Source: Stanieria sp. NIES-3757
GTDB taxonomy: Bacteria; Cyanobacteriota; Cyanobacteriia; Cyanobacteriales; Xenococcaceae
Reading direction: 5' to 3'
Assembly (NCBI GenBank): GCA_002355455.1
Contig: AP017375.1
Coordinates: 1,178,001 to 1,242,000 of the forward strand
DNA length: 64,000 nt
The notes beneath the pieces are model-generated. The model was not told the DNA's origin. It saw only the letters and a list, made by a program, of their open reading frames with translations, and ran no database searches. A program made the position numbers and the translations under genes. This document shows, one piece after another, positions 18,227 to 28,200 of the stretch (its first letter is position 1; each line of letters starts with the position of its first letter).

Positions 18227-19282
18227 TTAACTACCTTGATGACGTTCGATGGCAAATTGAATTAAACGATTAACCAATTCAGGAAAAGGGACATTAGTAG
18301 CTGCCCACATCTGAGGATACATACTGGTAGCAGTAAAACCAGGTAGAGTATTAATTTCGTTGATTAAAACTTCACCAGTCGCTTCGATATAGAAAAAATC
18401 TACCCTTGCCAAACCAGCAGCATCAACCGCAGCAAAAGCTTGGAGAGACATATCTTGAATTTTAGCTGCGATCGCATCGGGAATCTGGGCAGGAATGTGT
18501 AATTGGGCTAATCCTTCGGTGTATTTGGTTTCGTAGTCGTAAAAATCACTATTAAAACTAATTTCTCCTACTACAGAAGCTTTAGGATAATCATTACCCA
18601 AAACGGCACATTCAACTTCTCTAGCAGTAACGCCTGCTTCAACAATAATACGTCGGTCGTAACTCGCAGCATTATCAAGGGCAGTTTCCAATTCTTGGCG
18701 ATTTCTTACTTTAGCAATGCCGACAGAAGAACCCAAATTAGCAGGTTTAACAAAGCAAGGATAATCTAGAGTTGCTTCGATTTCATCGCAGAGTTTCGGA
18801 AAAACACAAGGACTAGACCAAATTTGCGATCTTGTAACTGCCATGTATTGTACTTGGGGTAATCCCGCCTTGGCAAAAGCATTTTTCATGGCAATTTTAT
18901 CCATTCCCATTGCTGAACCCAGTACACCACTGCCAACATAAGGAACTTGCATCAGTTGTAATAAACCCTGTACTGTGCCATCTTCCCCATTAGGACCATG
19001 CAGAATGGGAAACCATACCTCTATTTCTGAGACTAAAGCAGGAAATTGCCATCTACTTTGATTCGTTTCTACTTCTAGAGGTTGTTTAGTATTGAGGATA
19101 TTATGAGCGATATCGCCAGCGTACCAAATTCCATTTTTGGCAATATAAACAGGTATAACTTCGTAATGATTGAGATTCTCTCCTTGACTCAAAGCTGATG
19201 CGATCGCTTTTGCTGAACTAATGGAAACTTCATGTTCTCCTGAACAACCGCCGAATAATAAGCCAATTTTTGTTCTTGCCAT
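18227..19282 (-). CDS. ddl: D-alanine--D-alanine ligase
   Basis: ATP-grasp enzyme making D-Ala-D-Ala for peptidoglycan. N-terminal [17 protein letters not shown] binds D-Ala, [14 protein letters not shown] is the ATP-grasp lysine loop, and [17 protein letters not shown] carries the metal and substrate residues. I prefer ATG at 19282 ([12 protein letters not shown], 351 aa), where family members start, over an ATG at 19336 that would add 18 residues of no family similarity. Divergent from the methyltransferase. Confidence 0.93.
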   Translation of the reverse strand: MARTKIGLLFGGCSGEHEVSISSAKAIASALSQGENLNHYEVIPVYIAKNGIWYAGDIAHNILNTKQPLEVETNQSRWQFPALVSEIEVWFPILHGPNGEDGTVQGLLQLMQVPYVGSGVLGSAMGMDKIAMKNAFAKAGLPQVQYMAVTRSQIWSSPCVFPKLCDEIEATLDYPCFVKPANLGSSVGIAKVRNRQELETALDNAASYDRRIIVEAGVTAREVECAVLGNDYPKASVVGEISFNSDFYDYETKYTEGLAQLHIPAQIPDAIAAKIQDMSLQAFAAVDAAGLARVDFFYIEATGEVLINEINTLPGFTATSMYPQMWAATNVPFPELVNRLIQFAIERHQGS

Positions 19283-19406
19283 GAATCTACCGACATCAAA
19301 ATTTCCCTTTGATACTACACCATAGTTATTGGTCATTGTTGAGGATTGTAATAGAATAGACTTTTGATAATTTATCGATTATTAATCAATAGCAATTGCT
19401 TTTGTC

Positions 19407-20423
19407 GTGCAAGTAATTCAATATAGTTTATTTGACCAAGTTAACTTCAATGATCGTTACGAGAATCGTGAATATGTTATTAATAACCAATTAAGTTTTA
19501 TTGATTTATTTGCTGGTATAGGTGGTATCAGAATTGCTTTAGAAAGAGTAGATGCTCAATGTCTTTTTTCTTGTGAATGGGATAAATACGCTCAAAAAAC
19601 CTATCACGCTAATTTTGGTGAAATGCCTCATGGTGATATTACTAAAATTGATACAAATTCCATTCCAAATTTTGATATTTTAGCTGCTGGGTTTCCCTGT
19701 CAACCTTTTAGTTCAATTGGTAAAAGAGAAGGTTTTAAGCATCCAACTCAAGGAACACTATTTTATGAAATAGTTAGAATACTTAAAAACAAGAAACCAA
19801 TATCTTTTTTATTAGAAAATGTTGAGGGATTAATTCACCATAATAAAGGAGAAACTTTAAAAATAATTTTAGAATCTTTAAATAATTTAAATTACAATGT
19901 TTTTTATCAAGTTTTAGATTCAGCTAACTATGGTGTACCTCAGCATCGCAAAAGAATTTATTTTGTAGGGTTTCATCGTAGTTACTCTGCCCAATCAATA
20001 AATTTTTCTTTTCCTCCAGCTAATAAAAATAGAGTAGATATCGGGAAATTTGTTGAATCTCACGAAGACGGTTATTGTATTTCTAAACATTTACAAAAAA
20101 CTTATTTATTTAAAAAAGATGATGGTAGACCTGAACTAATCGATCAAAATAGCAAAGGTTGTGTTAAAACTTTAGTTTCTACCTATCATAAAATTCAAAG
20201 ATTAACTGGTACTTTTGTCAAAGATGGAAAGACTGGAATTAGGTTGCTTTCTGAAAATGAATGCAAAGCAATTATGGGATTTGAGCGAGATTTTATTATT
20301 CCTGTCAGTCGAACTCAAATGTATCGACAACTAGGAAATTCAGTAGCAATACCAGTAATACAAGCTATCGCTAAAGAGATGGTGAAAACTATTTATTCTA
20401 TGAATATAGTAATGAAAAAATAA
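19407..20423 (+). CDS. DNA (cytosine-5)-methyltransferase
   Basis: A complete m5C methyltransferase of 338 aa. Motif I FAGIGG (35-40), motif IV GFPCQPFS with catalytic C98, motif VI ENVEG (137-141), motif VIII QHRKRIYFVG (179-188), target-recognition region about 200-290, and motif X RQLGNSVAIP near the end. The start is GTG at 19407. Specificity cannot be read from sequence. No HIP1 octamer occurs in this gene or its neighbour, unlike flanking genes. A convergent small gene ends 19 bases away, suggesting a type II restriction-modification pair. Confidence 0.92.
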   Translation: MQVIQYSLFDQVNFNDRYENREYVINNQLSFIDLFAGIGGIRIALERVDAQCLFSCEWDKYAQKTYHANFGEMPHGDITKIDTNSIPNFDILAAGFPCQPFSSIGKREGFKHPTQGTLFYEIVRILKNKKPISFLLENVEGLIHHNKGETLKIILESLNNLNYNVFYQVLDSANYGVPQHRKRIYFVGFHRSYSAQSINFSFPPANKNRVDIGKFVESHEDGYCISKHLQKTYLFKKDDGRPELIDQNSKGCVKTLVSTYHKIQRLTGTFVKDGKTGIRLLSENECKAIMGFERDFIIPVSRTQMYRQLGNSVAIPVIQAIAKEMVKTIYSMNIVMKK

Positions 20424-20442
20424 CTTTTTTTATTGCTATTCT

Positions 20443-20895
20443 CTAGTTACTAATAAGTGTAATGAATTCTTGAAGTGTTATAATATCGTCAATAGTACTA
20501 AAATATTCAGGATTATTAATTTTTATTTTTTCTCTTAAAGCGTTACTTATTTCTTTAGTTGTTAACTCATTTGGAATAATAACATAATATTTAATATTTA
20601 GATTTTTAGCTTTAAAATATTCTTTAGTCCCATAAGCATCCCAAAGTTTTTGTTTTAGTCTATCGTGTCTAACAGTAGTAGTATTGTCGTAAACTATGAT
20701 GCTTTTATCTAAGAGTGTTATTTCCCCATCAGGACTAAACTGTTTCGTTTTTTTTCCAGGGTAATTGTATCTAGGTTCAGGAATAAACTTATGGATTTTG
20801 TTGTTGGCAAGTAATTTTAAAATTTCTTGTCGTAAATTTTGATTCATCAAATTTCCACTTGCTGACTTGGCTGCATTTGATTCATTTGATTGCAT
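20443..20895 (-). CDS. Candidate restriction endonuclease partner of the C5-methyltransferase
   Basis: 150 aa, tail-to-tail with the methyltransferase (19-base gap). A central block SPDGEITLLDKSIIVYDNTTT followed by VRHDRLKQKLWDAYGTKEYF looks like a nuclease core: PDG would provide the first acidic residue of a PD-(D/E)xK fold, but where E-x-K is expected the sequence reads YDN. It is shorter than most type II endonucleases (usually over 200 aa). It could be a genuine small nuclease, a degenerate one or a control protein. ATG at 20895 was used; ATG at 20847 is also possible and has a better ribosome-binding site. Confidence 0.5.
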   Translation of the reverse strand: MQSNESNAAKSASGNLMNQNLRQEILKLLANNKIHKFIPEPRYNYPGKKTKQFSPDGEITLLDKSIIVYDNTTTVRHDRLKQKLWDAYGTKEYFKAKNLNIKYYVIIPNELTTKEISNALREKIKINNPEYFSTIDDIITLQEFITLISN

Positions 20896-21097
20896 AGTGA
20901 ATAATATTTAGTAGCTACAAATTTATTTTTCCCAAGGAGCTTTTGCAATCAAGCAACCGAAAACATTAAAATTATTAAATTTCTTATTAGTCTTCTTCTG
21001 TCAAAATAATTCAAAATTTGATTTTTTGTAATTTGAAATGATATAAATTCGTAAAATTTTTCTAAAGAGACAAAAGTAAATTAAAAATCTTCAATAA

Positions 21098-22840
21098 TTA
21101 AGATAAAATTGCTTCGACTAGTAACCAGTTACCTGAAGGATTAATCCTTCCAACTACAGCAATCATTTTTCCTGTGGGATATTCTCTTAATTTTTGCTCT
21201 ACATCAGGATAAATAGTAATTAATTGCCAAATTTGATTAGATTCAATTAAACTGATTTGATAATTATTGCCCTGACAACTAAAAATACCTTGGTAATAAT
21301 TCCCTCTTGGTTTAACCACAGAAAAGTTTTCACAAAAACAATTACCGTCAACAGGATAGTCTTCTGGACGATCTAAATAATATCTTTGCCACTTCAACCA
21401 TTCAGGATGTTCTGGCGGTAAATTAAATAAAGGAATAACCGCAGCAGGGGCATCTCGATCCGTTATTAAAGCTTCTTGAAGACTTCTAACTGACAATTCC
21501 CAAGGTTGACAATTAGCTTGAATACACAGCGCAGCAGCCATTCCCGCAGCTTGCCCAATATTCATCACTACTGGTTGTAAACGGGTACTACCATTAGCAA
21601 TGTGAGAAACAGAAATATTTTTTTCACAGACTAAAAAACCCTCAATATTTTCCGAAAACAGCGCACCATAAGGAATAATAAAAGGTGTACCCGTCCATCT
21701 TCCGCCCCAATGAATAGATTTAGGTTGTAAAGTAAAATCCTTCCCTGGATAATGATGATCGTTAGGATAGTTACCAATTGCGATCGCGTTTATTTCTCCT
21801 GTCGTTGTTTTTGGTAAGGGTGCGACAGAACCATTTTGAATTGGTAAAATATCTTGTTCTGTAATCGTTACTTGTCCTTGTATTCTTCTACTTTCCCGAT
21901 AATAGGGATGAAGCGCAAAAGCAGTATTAGTGTTGTTCGGAAAAATATTGCTAGCTAAACCGTGGCGTTTGCCTAATTGAGATTGAATGTAATGAGCAAA
22001 ATCAAGACTGTGATGATAAGCTTCTTGTAAAAACTGTTGTGCTTTAGTTTCAGATTCAATTAAACGATTTAATCCTTGTCCATAATCATTGCCACAAATA
22101 GGCCAATTGATCATAAATAAATTATTGGGTAATCTACCGTAATTGAGAAACTGTTCTGCACCATAGTTATCCCAAGCATTCTGAAAAGAATTATTAGCGT
22201 GTTGAGAATTAGGAATAATCTCAGATGCTAAATTATCTTCTCCATAATCTTGAAGTAAAAACACCCAAGTAGGAGATTGAACAGGATATTGATTAGTTAA
22301 ATCATTAAAATCAACAGGCGCGCTTGGTTCATTAAATTCTGCTTGTAATTCCCAACCCCAACGATGAGGAAAATCCCCTAATGTTAATAAATCTCCTAAT
22401 TCCGTACCATCTATCGTAATGGTTGCTTCAATTAAATAATCTTCAAATCTAACTCCCCTAACAGCATTTTGATTTTTCAATAGTTGTTTCGGAGTTTGCC
22501 CCCGAATCCAAGTTAAATTAGGTAATTGTTGCACCCAATCAGCAAATATTGCTGCCCCAATGCGAGGATCGTAAGTAAATAAACTTACCCAAGCGTGATC
22601 CAAACCTTCTGGATGTCTTTGCCGTAACTCTTTTAGAAATACCCCCCAGATTCCCGTTTGCCAAGCTGCTAACTCAGTGCCATCAGGGGCTGCAACTCCA
22701 GCAGCAGTAAGCATTCCTCCTAACCAGGCAAACTCGCTAACCAAAACAGTTTTTACTCCACAACGGGCTGCTTGAATCGCTGCAACCGTTCCTCCCGTAC
22801 CTCCACCAACAACGAGGATATCTGTAGCGATCTTTTCCAT
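21098..22840 (-). CDS. FAD-dependent oxidoreductase (FAD_oxidored family)
   Basis: 580 aa. The dinucleotide-binding motif DILVVGGGTGGTVAAIQAAR (8-27) starts the protein, followed by LGGMLTAAGV (about 40-50) typical of the PF12831 group, and a C-terminal FAD contact NIGQAAGMAAALCIQ near residue 435. Family members often act on sugars or are linked to xanthan-type polysaccharide breakdown, but the substrate here is unknown. A C-terminal extension after about 450 is less conserved. Stands alone. Confidence 0.82.
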   Translation of the reverse strand: MEKIATDILVVGGGTGGTVAAIQAARCGVKTVLVSEFAWLGGMLTAAGVAAPDGTELAAWQTGIWGVFLKELRQRHPEGLDHAWVSLFTYDPRIGAAIFADWVQQLPNLTWIRGQTPKQLLKNQNAVRGVRFEDYLIEATITIDGTELGDLLTLGDFPHRWGWELQAEFNEPSAPVDFNDLTNQYPVQSPTWVFLLQDYGEDNLASEIIPNSQHANNSFQNAWDNYGAEQFLNYGRLPNNLFMINWPICGNDYGQGLNRLIESETKAQQFLQEAYHHSLDFAHYIQSQLGKRHGLASNIFPNNTNTAFALHPYYRESRRIQGQVTITEQDILPIQNGSVAPLPKTTTGEINAIAIGNYPNDHHYPGKDFTLQPKSIHWGGRWTGTPFIIPYGALFSENIEGFLVCEKNISVSHIANGSTRLQPVVMNIGQAAGMAAALCIQANCQPWELSVRSLQEALITDRDAPAAVIPLFNLPPEHPEWLKWQRYYLDRPEDYPVDGNCFCENFSVVKPRGNYYQGIFSCQGNNYQISLIESNQIWQLITIYPDVEQKLREYPTGKMIAVVGRINPSGNWLLVEAILS

Positions 22841-22980
22841 AATTTATAGCAATTTTTAATTAGATGATGGTTAATTGTGTGTCCACGGATAAACCTTGTC
22901 CTGAGTGAAACGAAGGGACAAATAGATTTATCGGTTGGTAGTGTTAACTGGTAACTGGTAACTGCTAAAACTGGTCACTG

Positions 22981-23844
22981 TTAACGTGATTTAGGATTCA
23001 AAAATTCACTCAAACCTTCTCCTACCAAAGACAAACCCGTTACCATCAAAGTCATGGCTAAACCAGGAAAAGTAGCTGACCACCAAATCCCTGTAGGTAA
23101 AGCATCTAAAGCTAATCTGAGATCGTGACCCCATTCTGGTACTTCTGGAGGTAGCCCCAAACCCAAAAATCCCAAACCACCCAAAATTAAAATGGCATCG
23201 GCTGCATTGAGAGTAAACAAAACAGGAACACTTTGAATTACATTCCAAAACAGATAACGCGATAAAACTCGACTGGTAGATGCGCCCATTGCTTGCGCTG
23301 CTTCAATAAATAATTCTGTTTTAACACTAGTAGTATGATTACGAACCAGACGATAATATTGAGGAATATAAGCAATACTAAGAGCGATCGCTGCGTTAAA
23401 TACACCCTGACCAACCACAAAGGCAAGAGTAACTGATAAAAGCAATCCTGGTAAAGTATAAATTGTATCCATCAAAAACAACAGGATTTTGTCGACTTTT
23501 CCGCCTAAATAACCACTAACTAAACCTATAGGAACACCCAAAATTAAACTAATCGTAGTTGCCAGAATGACGACTTTTAATGCTGCTTGTGTCCCAAATA
23601 AAGTCCTAGCAAAAACATCATAGCCTTGACGAGTTGTACCAAACCAATAAGACGATCCTGGTGGTTGATGAATCGGATTAATCAGAGATGCGGTGGGGTC
23701 TTGTATCCAACCCCAAGATTGTAAGGTTGGGGCAAGCAAAGCGATGAGAATAAAGCCAATTGTAATAATTAGACCAACTAAAGTTAAAATTAGCGACAAA
23801 TTAGGACGAAAACGACGAGATAATCTAATTCTGGTTGTGGTCAT
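22981..23844 (-). CDS. ABC transporter permease, dipeptide/oligopeptide (DppC-like)
   Basis: 287 aa, a BPD_transp_1 permease with an N-terminal helix and five further transmembrane segments. The PTASLINPIHQPPG-YWFGTTRQGYDVFARTLFG stretch (split here) and the EAA loop EAAQAMGASTSRVLSRYLF are typical of the DppC/OppC subunit. No partner DppB, ATPase or binding protein lies next to it; cyanobacteria commonly scatter these genes. ATG at 23844 was chosen over TTG at 23856. Confidence 0.87.
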   Translation of the reverse strand: MTTTRIRLSRRFRPNLSLILTLVGLIITIGFILIALLAPTLQSWGWIQDPTASLINPIHQPPGSSYWFGTTRQGYDVFARTLFGTQAALKVVILATTISLILGVPIGLVSGYLGGKVDKILLFLMDTIYTLPGLLLSVTLAFVVGQGVFNAAIALSIAYIPQYYRLVRNHTTSVKTELFIEAAQAMGASTSRVLSRYLFWNVIQSVPVLFTLNAADAILILGGLGFLGLGLPPEVPEWGHDLRLALDALPTGIWWSATFPGLAMTLMVTGLSLVGEGLSEFLNPKSR

Positions 23845-24125
23845 GGCAAGGGACAAAATTTAATGACACGCCTTATGGTAACAACAGCAGTAAGTTTCAG
23901 TCATTATTTTTTAGAGGTTATTTAAGAAGTCATGTTTGCTACTTTAAGGTTCAATGTGGAAAATAGCAATCAAGACTTTTGATTTTTCAAATCTTTCTTG
24001 AAGTTAAATAATCATTGATTTGTTCATCGGTCATCAATAATTTAGATAAGAGTAAATGAAGATTATACCCAATCTTTTACTATGAAAATTTTATAGTGAT
24101 AACTGTTGTAAAAAACGAATTTAAC

Positions 24126-25322
24126 ATGGGAGTTGACTAAAAATTCAAGAGCTATCTAACCAAATTTTTCGGCTGTTCAAGTTTATTATTACTATCGATA
24201 TTAACTTTTAATTTAGCGATCAATCCCTACGGCGATTTTCGCTTAGTAGAAATTCAAGGTATTAATAGTGAAAAAGTTTTTGCTTATCGACAAGGTGGTC
24301 GTAGAAAAAAAGCCAATGATATTCGACACAATCGTTATGACACGATTATTTTAGGTACTTCTAGAGCAGTTTATGCCCTCAATCCTCAACATTCAGTGTT
24401 TTCTGAACAAGAAGTTTATAATTTGGGATTGACTGGAACAAATATGTACGAAATTTACCAAACTTATCAATATGCTCGTCAAAATCAAGACCTAGATTTA
24501 GTAGTTTTCTCCCTTGATTTTTTGGCTTTTTCTAATAAAAGAACTGTTTCTGGCAACTTTCATAAATCTAGATTTTCGTCTAAAAGTAATTTATTTGCTC
24601 AAGTAACAGAGTTTATTTCTCTTTATAAGCTGGAATATAGTCTTAAAACAATTCAGAGTAACAAACAAGGAAAAGTGTTAAATGAAATAGGTGGTTTTAT
24701 AGAACCAGAAAGTGAAGATTTAGAACATCGTCAAGCCTTTGATGATATTTTAAAAAACAATTTTTTTTCCAATCAAGAAACTTATGCTGGATATACTTAT
24801 AGCCAACAGCGATTAAAATTATTTAGAGAAATTGTGGCTGATTGTTTAGCCAATGGCATTGAACTACGTTTATTTATTTCACCTGTTCATGCACGACATT
24901 TAGAAGCTATGGCTATTATGGAACTGTTTCCTACTTTTGAACAATGGAAACGAGATTTAGTAACTATAGTTGAAGAAGAGGCTGTACGTTTCAATCAGAC
25001 TTCACCTACGTTTTGGGATTTTAGTGGTTACAACACTATTACTACTGAAGCTATTCCTCCTCGGGGAGATAAAACCAAAATGCAATGGTATTTAGAATCT
25101 TCTCATTACAATCGGAGATTAGGTAATTTATTGCTAGATATTGTGGTGCGATATCCCGAATCAATAGATGATGCGTCTGAAGATTTTGGTGAGTTAATTA
25201 CAGTTAATAATATTGAAGAGCATTTAACTAAGATTCGACAAGAACAAGCTCTTTATCGAAGAAACTATGCTTTTGAAGTTGCGGAAGTTGCTAAATTATT
25301 TCAGCAGGTTAATCAAAAATAA
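24126..25322 (+). CDS. SGNH-like membrane-anchored protein with an in-frame stop at codon 5 (possible pseudogene)
   Basis: From ATG at 24126 the frame reads MGVD, then TAA (24138-24140), then stays open in the same frame for 394 codons. The post-stop sequence starts KFKSYLTKFFGCSSLLLLSI, a transmembrane segment, followed by NPYGDFRLVEIQGIN and DTIILGTSRAVYALNP, whose GTSR resembles the nucleophile block of alginate-acetyltransferase-like SGNH proteins. No ATG, GTG or TTG occurs between the stop and GTG at 24396, which would give 308 aa lacking the membrane anchor and GTSR. A C-to-T change of CAA to TAA would explain it. Otherwise a non-canonical start is needed. Confidence 0.65.
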
Positions 25323-25418
25323 TCTCTTCAAAATTAATAATTTATAATTCACTATTTGATTGATTAGAGTGCAATTATTGCACTCATTACTGTTGTTATT
25401 AAAAATTTCAATCGACAG

Positions 25419-26072
25419 TTAATCCTTAATTCTAAAATGAGTATTGTCACTCATAATTTGACGTAGACGTAATATCAGTCCTAATGTAACTTGTTTCATT
25501 AACAAATAAAATACAGTCAAAATGGCAAAAGTAATAAATATTACTAACAAAGGTGTTTGTTGAGTTAATTTGTTAATACTTGAAGTGAACAAAATATCAG
25601 GTTGAGTTATAATATCCCAACTATTAAAACGTAAAAATCTTCCTAAATAAATTCCGATCGCAGATAAAAAATGAGTCAGTAACTCTGTCCAAAAAATGTA
25701 TTTTTTATATCCTATTTTTTTGAGATAATAACTTTGATTAATCAAAGAAATTACATAAGCTTCTCCACCAAGGGCGATCGCAGATAAATGAAGTGGAAAG
25801 AAAACCAGTGTAATAATCCAAATCGAATAATTAGCACGAATTGCTCCAATTAAATGAATAATATCTGTTAATAAATAAGGGGCATTAGGTAAAAAAGCTA
25901 GATAGCAAATAAAACCGAACCACCAAATCAAAGAACGAGAACTTCTATGCCTACGCCAACGAAATAACCAAATACTCAGAACCAAGGGAATAAAAGCCAA
26001 AAATAAGTTCCAAACAATCCAACCGCTATGTTTGTTAAAGATATCTAAAGTGTTAGCCAGAATTGATTCCAT
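25419..26072 (-). CDS. DUF1361 membrane protein
   Basis: 217 aa with about six transmembrane helices. The DUF1361 signatures FLPNAPYLLTDIIHL (about 60-74) and YLGRFLRFNSWD (about 142-153) are both present. Function unknown. It ends a minus-strand run with larB, 26 bases apart, so the two are probably co-transcribed. Confidence 0.85.
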   Translation of the reverse strand: MESILANTLDIFNKHSGWIVWNLFLAFIPLVLSIWLFRWRRHRSSRSLIWWFGFICYLAFLPNAPYLLTDIIHLIGAIRANYSIWIITLVFFPLHLSAIALGGEAYVISLINQSYYLKKIGYKKYIFWTELLTHFLSAIGIYLGRFLRFNSWDIITQPDILFTSSINKLTQQTPLLVIFITFAILTVFYLLMKQVTLGLILRLRQIMSDNTHFRIKD

Positions 26073-26098
26073 AAGCTTTCAAGTAATTAATGAACTAT

Positions 26099-26875
26099 TT
26101 AATTCTTACTTAATTTACTTGCTGTTCGTAAAATCTGCCCAGCTAACATAGCTGCACCAAAACCATTATCAATATTGACTACTCCAATACCTGTCGCACA
26201 AGAATTCAACATAGTTAATAAAGGTGCAATACCACCAAAACTTGTTCCATACCCAATGCTAGTTGGCACTCCAATTACAGGGCAATCTGCCATTCCTGCT
26301 ACTACACTAGGTAATGCGCCTTCCATTCCTGCTACCACAATCAAAACATTGGCTTCATAAATTACTTGGCGATGACTCAACAGACGATGAATTCCTGCTA
26401 CTCCAATATCCCAAAGCTTTTTTACCTGAAAACCACAAAGTTGCGCTGTGATAGCTGCTTCCTCTGCTACGGGAAGATCTGCCGTACCAGCAGTGAGAAT
26501 AGAAATGATTCCGGGATGGGTTACGATTGTTTCTGGGCGAGATAAAGCACAAATTCGCGCCAAGGGATAATAAACTAAACCTTCAATTTCTGCTTGTAAT
26601 TGTTCGGCAACATCTTGTTCAATTCTAGTTGCCATAACCACAGATGCTTTTTGTCGCATCGCTTTAATTATTTCAGCTATTTGAGCGGTAGTTTTGCCAG
26701 AACCCCAAATTACTTCGGGAAATCCCGTTCTTAGTTGACGATGATGGTCGATTTTAGCAAATTCCCCTACAGGTTCAAAGCTGAAATGTTTGAGTTTTTC
26801 CAAAGCGGTAGTCGGCTCGATTTGACCAGATGCAACTGCTTCTAGTAAGATTTTCAGAGCTTCAGGTTGATTCAT
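26099..26875 (-). CDS. larB: Nickel pincer cofactor biosynthesis protein LarB
   Basis: Carboxylates and hydrolyses nicotinic acid adenine dinucleotide in making the nickel-pincer cofactor; structurally an AIR-carboxylase (PurE) relative. Diagnostic stretches are GFPEVIWGSGKTTAQI, SILTAGTADLPVAEEA, VVAGMEGALPSVVAGM and GVPTSIGYGTSFGG. Length 258 aa is standard. larC and larE are not in the window. In many cyanobacteria larB stands apart from them, and the partner enzyme is not evident. Confidence 0.9.
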   Translation of the reverse strand: MNQPEALKILLEAVASGQIEPTTALEKLKHFSFEPVGEFAKIDHHRQLRTGFPEVIWGSGKTTAQIAEIIKAMRQKASVVMATRIEQDVAEQLQAEIEGLVYYPLARICALSRPETIVTHPGIISILTAGTADLPVAEEAAITAQLCGFQVKKLWDIGVAGIHRLLSHRQVIYEANVLIVVAGMEGALPSVVAGMADCPVIGVPTSIGYGTSFGGIAPLLTMLNSCATGIGVVNIDNGFGAAMLAGQILRTASKLSKN

Positions 26876-26937
26876 TTAGTTAAACAGTTAAAAGCTGCCT
26901 AATCAGAACTAAAATTTGTTTAATAATCCTAAAATGG

Positions 26938-28029
26938 TTATTTAGCTGCCATGAACGCTTGATTTTTGGCAATTGTCGGTCTACCTTTAGCTATAGAGGT
27001 TGCGAAAGAACGTAACATCTTTTTGGTAGTTTCCCAATCGACACAAGCATCAGTAATACTTTGACCATAAACCAAAGACTGAGTGTTATTAGACAGAGAT
27101 TGATTGCCTGCCACGAGATGACTTTCAATCATTACACCCATAATATCTAGACAACCTGCTTCTATTTGTTGAGCAATCTCATCTAAAACTATAGATTGAC
27201 GAGTATAATCTTTACTACTATTACCATGGCTACAATCAATCATGAGACGATGATTCAAGCCTTTTTTCTTCAAAGAATTGGCTGCTGATTGTACATCTTC
27301 TGCGTAGTAGTTCGGACGATCTGCACCACCGCGTAAGACTAAATGTCCATCAGGATTACCAGTAGTTTTGACAATACTAGCCAATCCATCCATATTAATT
27401 CCTAAAAAATGATGAGGAGTAGTAGCAGCTAGCATGGCATTAACTGCTGCGTGAAGACTACCATCGGTACCGTTTTTATAACCCACAGGCATCGATAAAC
27501 CAGAAGCCATTTGACGATGAATCTGACTTTCAGTAGTTCTTGCGCCGATCGCTGTCCAACAAATTAAATCAGCAATATACTGAGGTGTAATAGGATCGAG
27601 TAATTCTGTCGCTGCGGGTAAATCAAGATGAGCTAAATCTAGCAGTAATTGTCTAGCGAGTCTTAATCCTGTATTAATATCGTAACTATTATCAAGATGA
27701 GGGTCGTTGATTAATCCTTTCCATCCGACGGTAGTACGAGGTTTTTCAAAATAAACCCGCATCACAATTTCTAGCTCATTTTCTAATTCATCTCGTAAGC
27801 GAGTTAATCTTTCACCATACTCTTCGGCTGCTTTGATATCATGAATTGAGCAAGGGCCAACTACCACCAAAACTCTTTGGTCTTTACCTGTTAAGATATC
27901 GCGAATGCGATCGCGAGTTTGAACGACTAAGCTAGCTGCTGTTTCACTTATCGGGAATTCACTTTTAATAAATGCAGGGCTTAATAAAGGTCTAGTTTCA
28001 ACAACGTGGAGATCGCTAGTTTTATCCAT
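26938..28029 (-). CDS. 3-deoxy-7-phosphoheptulonate (DAHP) synthase, class I
   Basis: First step of the shikimate pathway, joining PEP and erythrose 4-phosphate. The type I alpha motifs are present: VVGPCSIHD (about 55-63), VYFEKPRTTVGWKGLINDP, GARTTESQIHRQMASGLSMPVGYKNGTDG and MIDCSHGNSSKDY. The 363-aa length matches the E. coli AroF/G/H type, so feedback control by an aromatic amino acid is likely. It lies 62 bases upstream of larB on the same strand. Confidence 0.95.
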   Translation of the reverse strand: MDKTSDLHVVETRPLLSPAFIKSEFPISETAASLVVQTRDRIRDILTGKDQRVLVVVGPCSIHDIKAAEEYGERLTRLRDELENELEIVMRVYFEKPRTTVGWKGLINDPHLDNSYDINTGLRLARQLLLDLAHLDLPAATELLDPITPQYIADLICWTAIGARTTESQIHRQMASGLSMPVGYKNGTDGSLHAAVNAMLAATTPHHFLGINMDGLASIVKTTGNPDGHLVLRGGADRPNYYAEDVQSAANSLKKKGLNHRLMIDCSHGNSSKDYTRQSIVLDEIAQQIEAGCLDIMGVMIESHLVAGNQSLSNNTQSLVYGQSITDACVDWETTKKMLRSFATSIAKGRPTIAKNQAFMAAK

Positions 28030-28076
28030 AGTATTATTTATAGTTCTCTAAATAACTAATAACAGATATTGTTCGA

Positions 28077-28178
28077 CTATTCTTGGGCAAAATGCACACT
28101 GACACTATATTGGGCTTTGACAGAATCAGCTAACTCATCTATTAAACCGCATTCGCGTAACCTCAAACAAGATGTAAA
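28077..28178 (-). pseudogene. Short 3' coding fragment of an unknown gene
   Basis: A minus-strand frame with protein-like composition, RLRECGLIDELADSVKAQ then YSVSVHFAQE and a TAG stop at 28077-28079. It opens right after an in-frame TAA at 28179-28181, with only a TTG to start from. It lies between the group II intron remnant and DAHP synthase. It is either a fragment left by the intron-related rearrangement or a very short peptide gene. Family not recognised. Confidence 0.3.
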
Positions 28179-28200
28179 TTAAAGCGAAGTATTACCAAAG

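Noticed and set aside
23987-24076. Minus-strand coding-like stretch ending MTDEQINDYLTSRKI
   Set aside because: Only 29 codons between stops, no usable start context and no family recognised; kept out of the feature list.
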